DNA of 64,000 nt. Source: Micromonospora sp. NBC_00421 (GTDB lineage: Bacteria; Actinomycetota; Actinomycetes; Mycobacteriales; Micromonosporaceae). The notes under the pieces were generated by a model, which ran no database searches, was not told the DNA's origin, and saw nothing but the letters and a program-made list of their open reading frames with translations. The stretch is taken from NCBI RefSeq assembly GCF_036017915.1, contig NZ_CP107929.1:2759501-2823500 (forward strand), in the 5' to 3' direction. The stretch's first letter is position 1; the number at the start of each line of letters is the position of its first letter. This document shows, one piece after another, positions 8,545 to 17,524 of this stretch. The position numbers and the translations under genes were made by a program.

Positions 8545-9278
8545 ACCCCTCCCCCGCCGTCGGCGACGAGCACACCCGGCCCGTCCACCACGAACCCGCC
8601 CCCGCCCACCCGCCGGCCCGCGCGGTCGCCACCGCCCACCGTCCGCCGCCGCTGATCGCCAACGACTTCCACTTCCTCGCCCACGACGATCGGACCGGGC
8701 AGCCGCGCCTGTTCCGCACCGCGTTGTCCCTCGGGCTGGCCGCCGGGCTGCTCATGGAGCTGCACTACGCCGGGCGGATCAGCTTCTCCCGGGGCGCGGT
8801 CCACGTCTGGCGGGACGGCCCCACCCCGGCGGACTGGCTGCAACACAAGATCCTCGACCGGATGCTCACCGAACCGCAGGACACCCCCGTCCGGCAGTGG
8901 CTGTCGTACCTCGCCACCACCGCCGACGAACAGGTCACCCACCGGATGACGCAGGCCGGTCTGCTGCGCGAGCAGACGACCGGCCCGTGGTGGCGACGGC
9001 GCACCGGGGCCGTGCCGACGGACATGAACGCCGCCGCCTGGCCCTGGGCCCGGCTGTCCCAACAGCTCCGCAACCGCCGCGGCCTCCACGAGCACGACGT
9101 CCTGCTCGCCGGCCTGGTCGTGCACACCCAACTGGACCTGGCGCTGCTCGACGGTGCCTCCTGGGTCGCCCGCGACTACCTGAGCCTCCTGGTCGAGCAA
9201 CTGTGGCCGCCCTGGCCCGGCCTGCTCGCCGAACTCGGTGCCGCCGTGGGCGCGGCGGTGCTGAGCCACCGCACCTGA
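8541..9278 (+). CDS. GPP34 family phosphoprotein (GOLPH3/Vps74-like)
   Basis: A 245-residue protein whose core (LIANDFHFLAHDDRTGQP, then LSLGLAAGLLMELHYAGRI) matches the bacterial GPP34 family, relatives of eukaryotic GOLPH3 that bind phosphoinositide headgroups. The role in actinomycetes is not established; a membrane-associated adaptor is the usual suggestion. It starts at a GTG overlapping the previous stop. The gene is the largest soluble member of the coupled set and sits before membrane-protein genes, consistent with a membrane-related function. Confidence 0.85.
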   Translation: MNPSPAVGDEHTRPVHHEPAPAHPPARAVATAHRPPPLIANDFHFLAHDDRTGQPRLFRTALSLGLAAGLLMELHYAGRISFSRGAVHVWRDGPTPADWLQHKILDRMLTEPQDTPVRQWLSYLATTADEQVTHRMTQAGLLREQTTGPWWRRRTGAVPTDMNAAAWPWARLSQQLRNRRGLHEHDVLLAGLVVHTQLDLALLDGASWVARDYLSLLVEQLWPPWPGLLAELGAAVGAAVLSHRT

Positions 9279-9456
9279 ACACGCTCGGGTCACCGACGCC
9301 GGTCACGTCCGGGCGGCACGGCGGGCAGGTGCGCGCCGGGCCGGCCCCATCGCCTGCCGCAGCAGCACGTCACCGATCAGAGAGAGCTTCGATGACCCGC
9401 GCAGCGCCACTCCATCATCGGCGTCCACCAGCAGGGCCCGCCGTTCGACGGTACGG

Positions 9457-9633
9457 GTGGGTGTCGGCACCGTTCTGCTGGTCGCAGCCGCCGCTGTGGG
9501 GGCCCTCGCCGTGCGGGTGGCCTACGTCGCCGGCCCGGCCGTGGCGGACCCGTCGGCCCCGCTGGGTCACCTGCTCCGGCAGTTGATCGGGTTGTTCATC
9601 GAGGCGTCAGTCCTGACCGGAGGTCCGACCTGA
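9457..9633 (+). CDS. Short membrane peptide, start uncertain
   Basis: A 58-residue frame from GTG with one hydrophobic span (VLLVAAAAVGALAVRVAYV) followed by a second apolar stretch. The real start may lie further up: an ATG at 9392 with AGAGAG upstream begins in a different frame, and removing one GC pair of the GCGC at 9399-9402 would fuse the two into a 79-residue protein. So the gene is either short or carries a 2-base frameshift. Confidence 0.4.
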   Translation: MGVGTVLLVAAAAVGALAVRVAYVAGPAVADPSAPLGHLLRQLIGLFIEASVLTGGPT

Positions 9634-9698
9634 CCCGCCAACCGTGACCCCGTTTCCCTCTCCCGTTCCGTCCTGTGTAGCCCCATGGAGCGCCACGC

Positions 9699-10628
9699 AT
9701 GCCTGTTCCCGTTCTCCGTCCACCCGCACCGGGCACCGGTGTGGTGGCGCGGTCTTCCGCCATGGACTACCACCGGATGGCCCGGCCGTGGGTCACCGCG
9801 TGGTGGCGTCCACCACTGGCCGTCGCGGTGGCGCTGGCCCTGGTCGTGACCACCATGGGGGTCACTGCCGTCGTGGGCCGGTCGTTGCCGTCGCTTCCGG
9901 TGTTGGGTGGGAACACCGCGTTGGCGTGGTCGTTCGCCGGGATCGCCGCCGCGCTGCCGCTGGTCCTGCTGACGGTCCGCTGGGTCGAACGCCGGCCCGC
10001 CGGCACGGTCAGCAGCGTCGCTGGTCGCCTCCGCTGGCGGTGGCTGGCCGTCTGCCTGGCCGCCGCCGCGCCCATCGCCGCGCTGTCCCTCCTCGTCGGG
10101 GTCGTCGGGGTCACGACCTCGGCCTCCGCACCACCGTCGGATGCGGGGCCGCCGTGGGTGGGCATCGGCCCCTACCTGGGCACCCTCGCCGTCGTCGGGG
10201 CGCTCATGGTCGGGCAGGTCGGCACCGAGGAGTACCTCAGCCGGGGCGTCCTCATGCAGAGCGTCGGCTGGTTCTGCCGCTCACCGTGGCCCGGCATCAC
10301 CGTCCAGGCCGCCCTGTTCGCCGCGCTCCACGGTGCCGGCACCACGGCAGGATTGGCGGCGACCTTCACGATCGGCGTCGCGCTCGGCTGGCTCACCGTC
10401 CGCACCGGCGGGCTCGAAGCCGGCATCGCCTTCCACCTCGCCTACAACGGCACCATCCTGCCCGTCGCCGCCGCCGTCAGCGGCAACGACCCGGCCGCGA
10501 ACCTGGCCGGTGCGCCCTGGCAGCTCGCCGCCGCCCAGGCCATCGGCGTCCTCGCCTACGCCTCCGTGACCCGCGTCCTGGCCGCCGTCGCACCCGCCGC
10601 CCTGTTCCCGCCCCACCCCACCGCCTAG
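9699..10628 (+). CDS. CPBP-family intramembrane metalloprotease
   Basis: A 309-residue polytopic membrane protein with the full Rce1/CPBP catalytic set: EEYLSR (Glu177, Glu178, Arg182), FAALHG (His211) and HLAYN (His246, Asn250). These proteases cut prenylated or membrane peptides in other systems and often protect bacteriocin producers or process peptides. Six to eight membrane spans are visible. It lies 65 bases after the membrane peptide and 39 before the permease, so it belongs to the same transcription unit. Confidence 0.85.
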   Translation: MPVPVLRPPAPGTGVVARSSAMDYHRMARPWVTAWWRPPLAVAVALALVVTTMGVTAVVGRSLPSLPVLGGNTALAWSFAGIAAALPLVLLTVRWVERRPAGTVSSVAGRLRWRWLAVCLAAAAPIAALSLLVGVVGVTTSASAPPSDAGPPWVGIGPYLGTLAVVGALMVGQVGTEEYLSRGVLMQSVGWFCRSPWPGITVQAALFAALHGAGTTAGLAATFTIGVALGWLTVRTGGLEAGIAFHLAYNGTILPVAAAVSGNDPAANLAGAPWQLAAAQAIGVLAYASVTRVLAAVAPAALFPPHPTA

Positions 10629-10667
10629 CCCGTCCCGCCCCACCCTCCCGCGCGGAAGAGAGAGCCC

Positions 10668-12161
10668 ATGTCCCCCATCCCACCCGACACCATCTCCGCG
10701 ACCCTGGCACGCGGCCGACTCGGCATCCCCGCCGTCGTGTTCTTCGTGATCGCCGCCGCCGCGCCGCTGACCGTCGTCGCCGGAGGCGCGACCACCGGGT
10801 ACGCCGTCACCGGCGTCACCGGCATCCCGGTGGCGTACCTCGTGGTCGCCGCCGTGCTCGCGCTGTTTACGGTCGGCTACGTGGCGATGTCCCGACACAT
10901 CGTCAACGCCGGAGCGTTCTACACCTACGTCACCCGGGGACTCGGCCGCCCGGCCGGCGTCGCCGCCGCAGCCGTCGCGCTGCTGGCGTACAACGCCATG
11001 CAGATCGGCCTGTACGGCGGCTTCGGTGCGGTCCTCGCCCAGTTCCTCCACGACCGGTACGGGTGGGCCGTCGCTTGGTGGCTGTGCGCCCTGGCCGCCT
11101 GGGCGGCGGTAGCGGTCCTCGGGGTGCTGCGCATCGACCTCAACGGTGCGGTGCTGGCCGTCATGCTGATCGCCGAGTGCGCGGTGGTGGTCGTCTTCGA
11201 CGCCGTCATGGTCACCCACCCCGCCGCCGGGACCGTCAGCGTCGACACCCTCGCCCCGACGCACGTCCTCGCCGCCGGGATCGGCGCGGCGCTGGTCACC
11301 GCGATCACCGGGTTCGTCGGCTTCGAGGGGACGGTGGTGTTCTCCGAGGAGACGAAGGACCCGCGCCGCACCGTCGCCCGCGCCACCTACCTCGCCGTGA
11401 CGGTCACCGGCCTGCTCTACGGCCTGTCCGCCTGGGCGATGTCCGTCGCCACCGGCCCGGACCGGATCGTCGACGCCGCCCGCGCCGACGGCACGGACCT
11501 CATCTTCCACCTGGTCTCCCCGCACCTCGGCGCGAGCGTCGTGACCATCGGCCGGGTCCTCTTCATCACCAGCCTGTTCGCCGCCCTGCTCAGCTTCCAC
11601 CACACCGTGGCCCGCTACCTGTTCGCCCTCGGCCGGGAACGGGTCGTCCCCGCAGCCTTCGGCCGCACCAGCCGGCGCACGGGTGCGCCGAAGGTCGGCT
11701 CGATGACCCAGAGCGGCCTCGCGCTCGCCGTCGGAGTCGGCTACGCGGCAGCCGACGCCGACCCGATCGTGCACCTGTTCTTCTGGGTCACCGTCACCGG
11801 CGGACTCGGCGTCCTGATCCTGATGACCGTCACCTCCGCCGCCGTCGTCGGCTACTTCACCCGCACCACCCACCACGAAGGCCACTGGCGGGCCACGATC
11901 GCCCCGCTGACCGCCACGCTGGCGCTGGGCGCGATCCTCGCCGTCACCATCCGCGAGTTCGACACCCTGCTCGGCGTCGACCCGCACTCCCCGCTGCGCT
12001 GGCTCTTCCCCGCCACCTACGCCGCCGCCGCGCTCCTCGGCGCGGTCTGGGCGCTGACCCTACGCACCACCAACCCGCCCGTCTACGCCGCCATCGGCTT
12101 GGGCGCGGACAGCCACACCCTGCCCACACGCACCCCCGACGCCGCCCACCAACCGGCCTGA
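10668..12161 (+). CDS. APC-family amino acid permease
   Basis: A 497-residue transporter with about 12 membrane segments. The first segment (PAVVFFVIAAAAPLTVVAG) and the FVGFEGTVVFSEETKDPRRTV loop are typical of the amino acid-polyamine-organocation family. Substrate is likely an amino acid or amine. AGAGAG precedes the ATG. Seventeen bases separate it from the acetyltransferase pair downstream, which suggests that the imported amine or amino acid could be the acetylation substrate; this is inference. Confidence 0.87.
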   Translation: MSPIPPDTISATLARGRLGIPAVVFFVIAAAAPLTVVAGGATTGYAVTGVTGIPVAYLVVAAVLALFTVGYVAMSRHIVNAGAFYTYVTRGLGRPAGVAAAAVALLAYNAMQIGLYGGFGAVLAQFLHDRYGWAVAWWLCALAAWAAVAVLGVLRIDLNGAVLAVMLIAECAVVVVFDAVMVTHPAAGTVSVDTLAPTHVLAAGIGAALVTAITGFVGFEGTVVFSEETKDPRRTVARATYLAVTVTGLLYGLSAWAMSVATGPDRIVDAARADGTDLIFHLVSPHLGASVVTIGRVLFITSLFAALLSFHHTVARYLFALGRERVVPAAFGRTSRRTGAPKVGSMTQSGLALAVGVGYAAADADPIVHLFFWVTVTGGLGVLILMTVTSAAVVGYFTRTTHHEGHWRATIAPLTATLALGAILAVTIREFDTLLGVDPHSPLRWLFPATYAAAALLGAVWALTLRTTNPPVYAAIGLGADSHTLPTRTPDAAHQPA

Positions 12162-12178
12162 CACCCACCGGAGCGACC

Positions 12179-12835
12179 ATGACCAACACCAGCACCGTCA
12201 CCGTACGACGAGCGACACCTGAGAACGCCGGGCCGCTGATCGCTGTCCTCGCCGAGGCATTCCACGACGGACCCGTCGCCGACTGGCTGATCCCCGACCC
12301 CGCCGACCGCCGCCTGGTCTACTACCGCTACTTCAGCGAGATGTTCCACCACGGCCTGGCGCACGGCCACGTCGACACCACCGCCGACCTGTCCGCCGTG
12401 GCCATCTGGTACCCCCGGCTCGACCCACCCCAGGTCCACACCCGGGAACGCCAGGAAGCCCTGGAACGCGCCACCGGCCGCTACGCGCCGAAGTTCACCC
12501 TGATGGAGACGATGTTCGACGCCTTCCACCCCGACGAGCCACACCACTACCTCGCGTACATCGCCGTCGACCCGGAACAGCAGAACCGGGGCATCGGCGC
12601 GGCCCTGCTCCACCACCACCACCGGCATCTCGACAAACTGGGCCTGCCGGCATACCTGGAGGCCAGCAACACCCGCAACCGGCAGCTCTACCGCCGGCTC
12701 GGCTACACCGCCGGCCCACCACTGATCCTGCCCACCGACGGCCTACCGATCTGGCGCATGTGGCGCGGCCGACAGACCCCCACCGGCCGGTCACCGTTCC
12801 CACCCGCCCCGCAGCCCCGCCGGTCGACCCGGTGA
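12179..12835 (+). CDS. GNAT-family N-acetyltransferase, copy 1
   Basis: A 218-residue acetyltransferase. The opening (VRRATPENAGPLIAVLAEAF) and the acetyl-CoA loop VDPEQQNRGIGAALL (131-145) define the family, and YLEASNTRNRQLYRRLGY is the typical C-terminal block. It is paralogous to the next gene (shared DDPVADWLVPDPA-like motif and GHVD block), so the pair arose by tandem duplication. Its TGA overlaps the GTG of the next gene. Confidence 0.87.
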   Translation: MTNTSTVTVRRATPENAGPLIAVLAEAFHDGPVADWLIPDPADRRLVYYRYFSEMFHHGLAHGHVDTTADLSAVAIWYPRLDPPQVHTRERQEALERATGRYAPKFTLMETMFDAFHPDEPHHYLAYIAVDPEQQNRGIGAALLHHHHRHLDKLGLPAYLEASNTRNRQLYRRLGYTAGPPLILPTDGLPIWRMWRGRQTPTGRSPFPPAPQPRRSTR

Positions 12836-13461
12836 ACCCGATGGCCGAGATCCGGCACGCGCAACCCGGCGACGTACCCACGATCACCGCCCTACTCGTC
12901 GAGGCCATCACCGACGACCCCGTCGCCGAATGGCTGGTGCCCGACCCCGCCGAGCGGCAGACCGTCTTCCACGGCCTGCTGGCCATGGAGATCGACCACG
13001 CCATCGAGTGGGGCCACGTCGACGTCCCCCTCGACCTGACCGCAGTCGCGGTATGGCACCGCCACCCCCTCCCCGACACCGCCGTGCTCACCGACCACCA
13101 CCTGGACGTCTTCGCCGGCCGCGCGCTGCCCCGCTTCCGGCAGCTCCACACACTCGTCCGCAGCTACCGATCCGACGCACCGCACCACTGGCTGTCCCGG
13201 CTCCACGTCACCCCCACCCGACGGAGACAGGGCATCGGCGGACACCTGCTCGACCAGCACCACCACCGTGCCGACCAGCTCGGCGACCCCTACGACACGG
13301 TCGTGACGACGGAGGCGACCCGGGACTTCCTGCGCGGCCACGGCTACCGGGCCGGCCTGCCGCTGCACCTGCCCAGCGGGCCCCGGCTCTGGCCCCTGCA
13401 CCGCACCGGCCACAGCCACCCGGCCACCGACAAAACGACCGCAGCAGGGCCATCCACCTGA
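12832..13461 (+). CDS. GNAT-family N-acetyltransferase, copy 2
   Basis: A 209-residue acetyltransferase paralogous to the preceding one, more diverged in the active-site half. The acetyl-CoA loop is VTPTRRRQGIGGHLL (126-140). The C-terminal block has TTEATRDFLRGHGY in place of the usual EASN...LY motif, so specificity may differ. Start is taken as the GTG overlapping the previous stop; an ATG three codons later is an alternative. It closes the plus-strand set and is followed by a strong terminator. Confidence 0.85.
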   Translation: MNPMAEIRHAQPGDVPTITALLVEAITDDPVAEWLVPDPAERQTVFHGLLAMEIDHAIEWGHVDVPLDLTAVAVWHRHPLPDTAVLTDHHLDVFAGRALPRFRQLHTLVRSYRSDAPHHWLSRLHVTPTRRRQGIGGHLLDQHHHRADQLGDPYDTVVTTEATRDFLRGHGYRAGLPLHLPSGPRLWPLHRTGHSHPATDKTTAAGPST

Positions 13462-13471
13462 CCGCCCGGCC

Positions 13472-13503
13472 CCGGGGCCGTCGCCGCGCGGCGACGGCCC
13501 CGG
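13472..13503. terminator. Bidirectional hairpin terminator
   Basis: Perfect 14-base stem (CCGGGGCCGTCGCC and complement) with a GCGC loop, placed between convergent units ending at 13461 (+) and 13726 (-). Confidence 0.8.
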
Positions 13504-13522
13504 CACGTTCGCCCGGCGTCCG

Positions 13523-13654
13523 GGCCTCGCCTACAGGGTCACCGCCGACAGGTCCTCCGTCACCCTCGTCATCGACGCGCGCACCGGTGACCTGCTCGCC
13601 GCCCACGAGCTGGTGACCGGGCGACGATCCGGTCTCTTCTCGTACCTCCTGGTG
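13523..13654 (+). pseudogene. Possible C-terminal gene remnant
   Basis: One plus-strand frame reads YRVTADRSSVTLVIDARTG and LLAAHELVTGR, resembling the tail of actinomycete lipoprotein-like or CU044_5270-type proteins. It has no start, runs on without a plausible end and is only about 45 codons long. It is probably debris of a lost gene; confidence is low. Confidence 0.3.
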
Positions 13655-13725
13655 GCACACCGCCGACATCGCCCCGTTCGGCGACCCGGGCACCACCCCG
13701 GCACCGTTGACGCCACCGTCCGGCG

Positions 13726-15207
13726 TCAACCGGGCGGCAGCGCGGGTTCGACCATCGCCGCGACGAGCGCGGCCACCGGTACGGTCGCGAAACCGACCCG
13801 GGCGTCGCTGGCCCCGTACGGCAGCCAGAGCAGGCCGGCGTGCACGAGCGCGCCGCAGGAGTAGACGACGTTCGGCACGTACCCGTCGCGCTCGGTCTCG
13901 TCGGGGGCCAGCAGCGCGCCGGGCAGTTCGGCGACGACCCGCTCCGGGCGGTGCAGGTCGAGCAGGAGCGCGCCGATGGCGTACCGGCGCATCGGGCCGA
14001 CACCGTGGGTGAGCACGAGCCATCCCGCGTCCGTCTCGACGGGTGAACCGCAGTTGCCGACCTGGATCAGCTCCCAGCCCCGGCGGGGGGCGTGCAGTGC
14101 TACCGGCCGCTGCCACCGGTTGTCGCCGTCCAGGCTGGTCAGGCCGATGGTCTCCCCGTCGGCACGGCACAGCGCGAGGTGCCGGCCGCCGACCGTACGG
14201 GGAAACAGCGCGACCCCCTTGTTGCGGACGCCCGGACCACGCATCGGGGTGATCTCGAAGCGTCGCAGGTCGGTGCTGCTCAGGGCCCGGGTGGCGATGC
14301 GTTGCCCGTCGTACGCGGTGTAGGTGGCCCGGTACACCGGTCCCGACTCGTCGACGAACCTGACGAACCGGGCGTCCTCCATCCCGTTCCGCTCGTCCGG
14401 GGTGGCCGGCCAGAGCACCCGTTGCGGCAGTCGGCTGTCGGCGGGGAACTCGACGGCGTAGCTGGCCGAACCGGCCCGTCTCAGGTGGGCGACGGTGGCC
14501 GGGGCGGTGCTCCGGGACAGCAGGTCGGCCGGCAGGTCGGCGATGACCCGGTCGAGCAGGGCCTCGTCGTAGCGGGCGGGCAGGGCGTCCAGCACGGTGG
14601 CGGACACCTCGTCGTCGCAGTCGATCTCGGCGAGCCCGGCGGCGAGCAGATCGCGGCGGTGCCGCAGCGGAACCCGCCGGCCCACTGTCAGCGGGCCGGG
14701 CCGGGCGTCGACGGTCAACTGGTCGCCGGGCCCGAGCACGGCGTCGGCGAACCCGATCGACGACAGGTGCCCCTCGCCGATCTGGCGCAGGCTGATCGCG
14801 ACCCGGAGCTGACCCGCCGCCAGCCCGCCCTGGTCGGGGTGGACCACCATGGACGGGTTGCACAACGCGGCGGACTCCACCGCGTACTCGTGGCTGAAGT
14901 AGGCGCCGACCAGCAGGCGGGTCGCCGGGTCCAGGTCCCGGGACCGGGAGGCCCGGTGCCGGACCAGGTCGTGGTGGTGGTGGAAGGTGCGGTCCAGGTC
15001 CCGGTGCCGGTCGCCGAAACGGTGCCGGGCGTCCCGCAGCAGCCGGTCGGTCTCCTCGGCGTCGAGTCGGCAGATCCGGTCGATGAGCGCCTGCGCCCGG
15101 GTGCGGGCCACGGCCGCGTCCTCGCCGGGGACGAAGAGCCTGACGACGACCCGGCCCGGGTCGGGGCGCAGGGTGAGGTCCCGCCGGACGACCGGGGGTC
15201 CGGTCAC
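13726..15207 (-). CDS. GH130-family glycoside phosphorylase or hydrolase
   Basis: A 493-residue five-bladed beta-propeller protein of the GH130 type. Motifs GMEDARFVRF, GPGVRNKGVALFPR and IQVGNCGSPVETDAGW are characteristic. GH130 enzymes mostly phosphorolyse beta-mannosides to mannose 1-phosphate; a subset are hydrolases. The GTG start overlaps the upstream stop (GTGA), making it the last gene of a coupled glycan operon. The N-terminal 130 residues are a helical extension found in actinobacterial and archaeal members. Confidence 0.85.
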   Translation of the reverse strand: MTGPPVVRRDLTLRPDPGRVVVRLFVPGEDAAVARTRAQALIDRICRLDAEETDRLLRDARHRFGDRHRDLDRTFHHHHDLVRHRASRSRDLDPATRLLVGAYFSHEYAVESAALCNPSMVVHPDQGGLAAGQLRVAISLRQIGEGHLSSIGFADAVLGPGDQLTVDARPGPLTVGRRVPLRHRRDLLAAGLAEIDCDDEVSATVLDALPARYDEALLDRVIADLPADLLSRSTAPATVAHLRRAGSASYAVEFPADSRLPQRVLWPATPDERNGMEDARFVRFVDESGPVYRATYTAYDGQRIATRALSSTDLRRFEITPMRGPGVRNKGVALFPRTVGGRHLALCRADGETIGLTSLDGDNRWQRPVALHAPRRGWELIQVGNCGSPVETDAGWLVLTHGVGPMRRYAIGALLLDLHRPERVVAELPGALLAPDETERDGYVPNVVYSCGALVHAGLLWLPYGASDARVGFATVPVAALVAAMVEPALPPG

Positions 15208-16268
15208 GACCACCGCCGGGCGTGCTGCAGGGTGGAGATGAGCGCGAGGGTCGACTCGGCACCCTGGTTGAGGTTGGGTCCGTGCCGGGTCAACCCGTCG
15301 TAGCCACCGCCGGTGGCCGGGTCCCACATCGGGGTGCCGACGTCGTTGTCACCGAGGAACCACCCGACGGCCTGCCGCACACCGGTCTCCCAGCCGGCGT
15401 CACCGGTGACGGTGGCGGCGGTGGCACAGGCGTCGGCGAAGGCGGCCACCTCGAGCGGCTGCTGGTCGTGGCGCAGCCGCACCGCGCCACGTTCCCAACC
15501 GCCGGCCGGCACCACCGACAGCCGCCCGTCGCGCAGTTGGACGTCGCGCAGCCAGGCCAGCATCCGCAGGCCGTTGTCGAGCAGCGGTCCGTCGTGCCGT
15601 AGCTGGCTGGCCGCGATCACGACCTCGGCGAGAGCCGCACTGGCGTAGCTCAGCCGCGGCTGCGGCCAGGACCAGCCCGGATCGGCCGGCGGAGCACCGA
15701 TCGAGGTGGCCGCGTCGGACAGCAGCGCGGCGGCGACCGCGTGGCTGGGGTGACGGCGCAGCACCTCGACGGCACCGAGCGCGGCGAAGGCCATGGCGTG
15801 CGGGGCCGGGCTGCGACGCACGGCTCCCGTGCTGAAGGCGACCAGCGCCTCCTCCCGGATCCAGGGTGCCGGGCTGCGGGCCACCGCGGTGCCCAGCCCC
15901 CACAGCGCCCGTCCCCACCAGTCGCCGAGGCCGGGCTGGTCGGCCCAGTGCCGGTCGAGGCCGAGCCGGTTGTGGAAGGCGCCCCGGGAGTTCTGCGCGT
16001 GGGTCAGGAAGGCGAGGTAGCACTCCGCGAGCCGGAGCACCGCGCCGGTCGGCTCCGGCTCACGGCTGGTGACGACGAGGCCGCGGGCGACGTCGTCGGT
16101 GCAGTAGCCGTGCCGCCGCCGCACGATGGCGTGCCGGGCGTGTTCGAACAGCCCGGTGTCGTCGCTCAACCGGGCGAGGTGGGCGAAGCTCGGTGCGGGC
16201 GTGGCCGCTCGGTGGGCGGCGGACGGGCTGCCGGCCGGTGGACCGGCCCGGCCGACGGTCGCGGTCAC
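15204..16268 (-). CDS. Alpha/alpha-toroid protein of a GT4/GH130 operon
   Basis: A 354-residue, mostly helical protein with repeated Trp-rich motifs (LGDWWGRALWGLGTAV, GDAGWETGVRQAVGW) that suggest an (alpha/alpha)6 barrel as in GH-type or cyclase folds. Similar proteins beside GT4/GH130 genes are annotated loosely as glycosyltransferase or hydrolase; no activity is assigned. The conserved RRHGYCTDDVARGL segment probably lines the active site. GTGA overlaps on both sides show strict coupling to the GT4 and GH130 genes. Confidence 0.7.
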   Translation of the reverse strand: MTATVGRAGPPAGSPSAAHRAATPAPSFAHLARLSDDTGLFEHARHAIVRRRHGYCTDDVARGLVVTSREPEPTGAVLRLAECYLAFLTHAQNSRGAFHNRLGLDRHWADQPGLGDWWGRALWGLGTAVARSPAPWIREEALVAFSTGAVRRSPAPHAMAFAALGAVEVLRRHPSHAVAAALLSDAATSIGAPPADPGWSWPQPRLSYASAALAEVVIAASQLRHDGPLLDNGLRMLAWLRDVQLRDGRLSVVPAGGWERGAVRLRHDQQPLEVAAFADACATAATVTGDAGWETGVRQAVGWFLGDNDVGTPMWDPATGGGYDGLTRHGPNLNQGAESTLALISTLQHARRWS

Positions 16269-17401
16269 GCCGACACCCCGCTGACCACGGGCGGCCCGGT
16301 GGCGGTGAGCCGGTCGGCGAGGGCCGCGTACCGGGCCGCCACCGCCGGCCAGCGCAGCTCGGCGGCCACCGGTCGACGGCGGCCGGCGAGTCGGGCCGCC
16401 AGGCCCGACTCCGTCAGGATGCGCCGGACCGCCGTCGCCAGGGCCGTCGGGTCCGCATAGGGTACGACAAGACCGGGCCCGCCGGTGAGCAGCTCCACGG
16501 CGTGCGGGAACGGGGTGGCCACGACGGGAATCCCGGCGGCCACCGCCTCGACGAGCACGCCGGAGGTGACCTGCTCGCGGGAGTCGTACGGGAGCAGGAC
16601 CACGTCGGCGGAGCGGATCAGCGCGCCGAGCGTGGCCGAGTCGTGGTAGACCGCCTGGTAGTCCACGGTGTGCGCGACACCCAGTTGCGCGCCGAGTTGG
16701 TGCAGGCCCGCCCGGTAACGCTCGCCCTGCTGCTCGATCACCTTGGGGTGGGTGCGGCCCGCGACGGTGAAGGTGGGGGTCGGTTCCAGGTCCTGCAACC
16801 GGGCCAGCGCCCGCAACGACCACTCGATGCCCTTGCCGGGGCCGAGCAACCCCCAGGTGAGCAGGTGCGGGCGGGTGCGGCGCGGGCCGGACCCGCCGAC
16901 CGGGTCGGCGGTGCCGTGCGGGATGACGGTGACCCTGGTCGGGTCCACGGCGTAACCGACGAGCAGCCGGTCCCGGGCGGTGTCGGTCATCGTGACGACC
17001 GCCGCCGCCTCGGCGACGATCTGCTCCAGCAGGGACCTCTGCCGGGGGGTGGGCTGACGCAACACGGTGTGCAGGACCACGATGCTCGGCACGTCGAGCC
17101 GGCGCAGCAGCGGCAGGAGGTCCCGGCCGTCGACGCCCGGATAGATGCCGTACTCGTGCTGGACGACGGCGATGTCGTAGGTGTTCAGGGCGGCGGCGGC
17201 TTCCCGCCAGCCACCCGGGGTCCGCGCCGACCAGGTGTGCACCACGCCGGGCGGGGTGGCCCCCTGGTCGTCGGTGCCGTCGGTGACCCGGACGACGCCG
17301 GGTGCGCCGCCCCCGGTCAGGTGCGCGGCCAGCGCGGCGTTGAAGGTGGCCAGGCCGCACCGGGTCGGTGGGTGGGTGCTGAGGAAACCGTAGCGGGGCA
17401 T
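16265..17401 (-). CDS. GT4-family glycosyltransferase
   Basis: A 378-residue GT-B enzyme. The N-terminal domain begins YGFLSTHPPTRCGLATFNAAL, and the C-terminal nucleotide-sugar site has LLTWGLLGPGKGIEWSL and VLVEAVAAGIPVVATPF with the family Glu. It retains the sugar configuration and probably transfers mannose or glucose from a nucleotide sugar. Acceptor unknown. It precedes the alpha-toroid gene with a GTGA overlap; a 123-base gap separates it from the second GT4 gene upstream. Confidence 0.87.
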   Translation of the reverse strand: MPRYGFLSTHPPTRCGLATFNAALAAHLTGGGAPGVVRVTDGTDDQGATPPGVVHTWSARTPGGWREAAAALNTYDIAVVQHEYGIYPGVDGRDLLPLLRRLDVPSIVVLHTVLRQPTPRQRSLLEQIVAEAAAVVTMTDTARDRLLVGYAVDPTRVTVIPHGTADPVGGSGPRRTRPHLLTWGLLGPGKGIEWSLRALARLQDLEPTPTFTVAGRTHPKVIEQQGERYRAGLHQLGAQLGVAHTVDYQAVYHDSATLGALIRSADVVLLPYDSREQVTSGVLVEAVAAGIPVVATPFPHAVELLTGGPGLVVPYADPTALATAVRRILTESGLAARLAGRRRPVAAELRWPAVAARYAALADRLTATGPPVVSGVSA

Positions 17402-17524
17402 GGGTCTGGCCTTCCGATTGTCGGCCGCGGCCCGGGGTGACGGGCGCGACGCGGGCCGGCGGGTGTCGCCGGGAGAACAGGGTGGCCGGGCGCGGGGGCC
17501 GGCCGGGCGGCGGACGTCGGCCGG

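Noticed and set aside
10281..11987. A 568-codon minus-strand frame opposite CPBP and APC genes
   Set aside because: Mirror of strongly GC3-biased genes; composition is typical of shadows.
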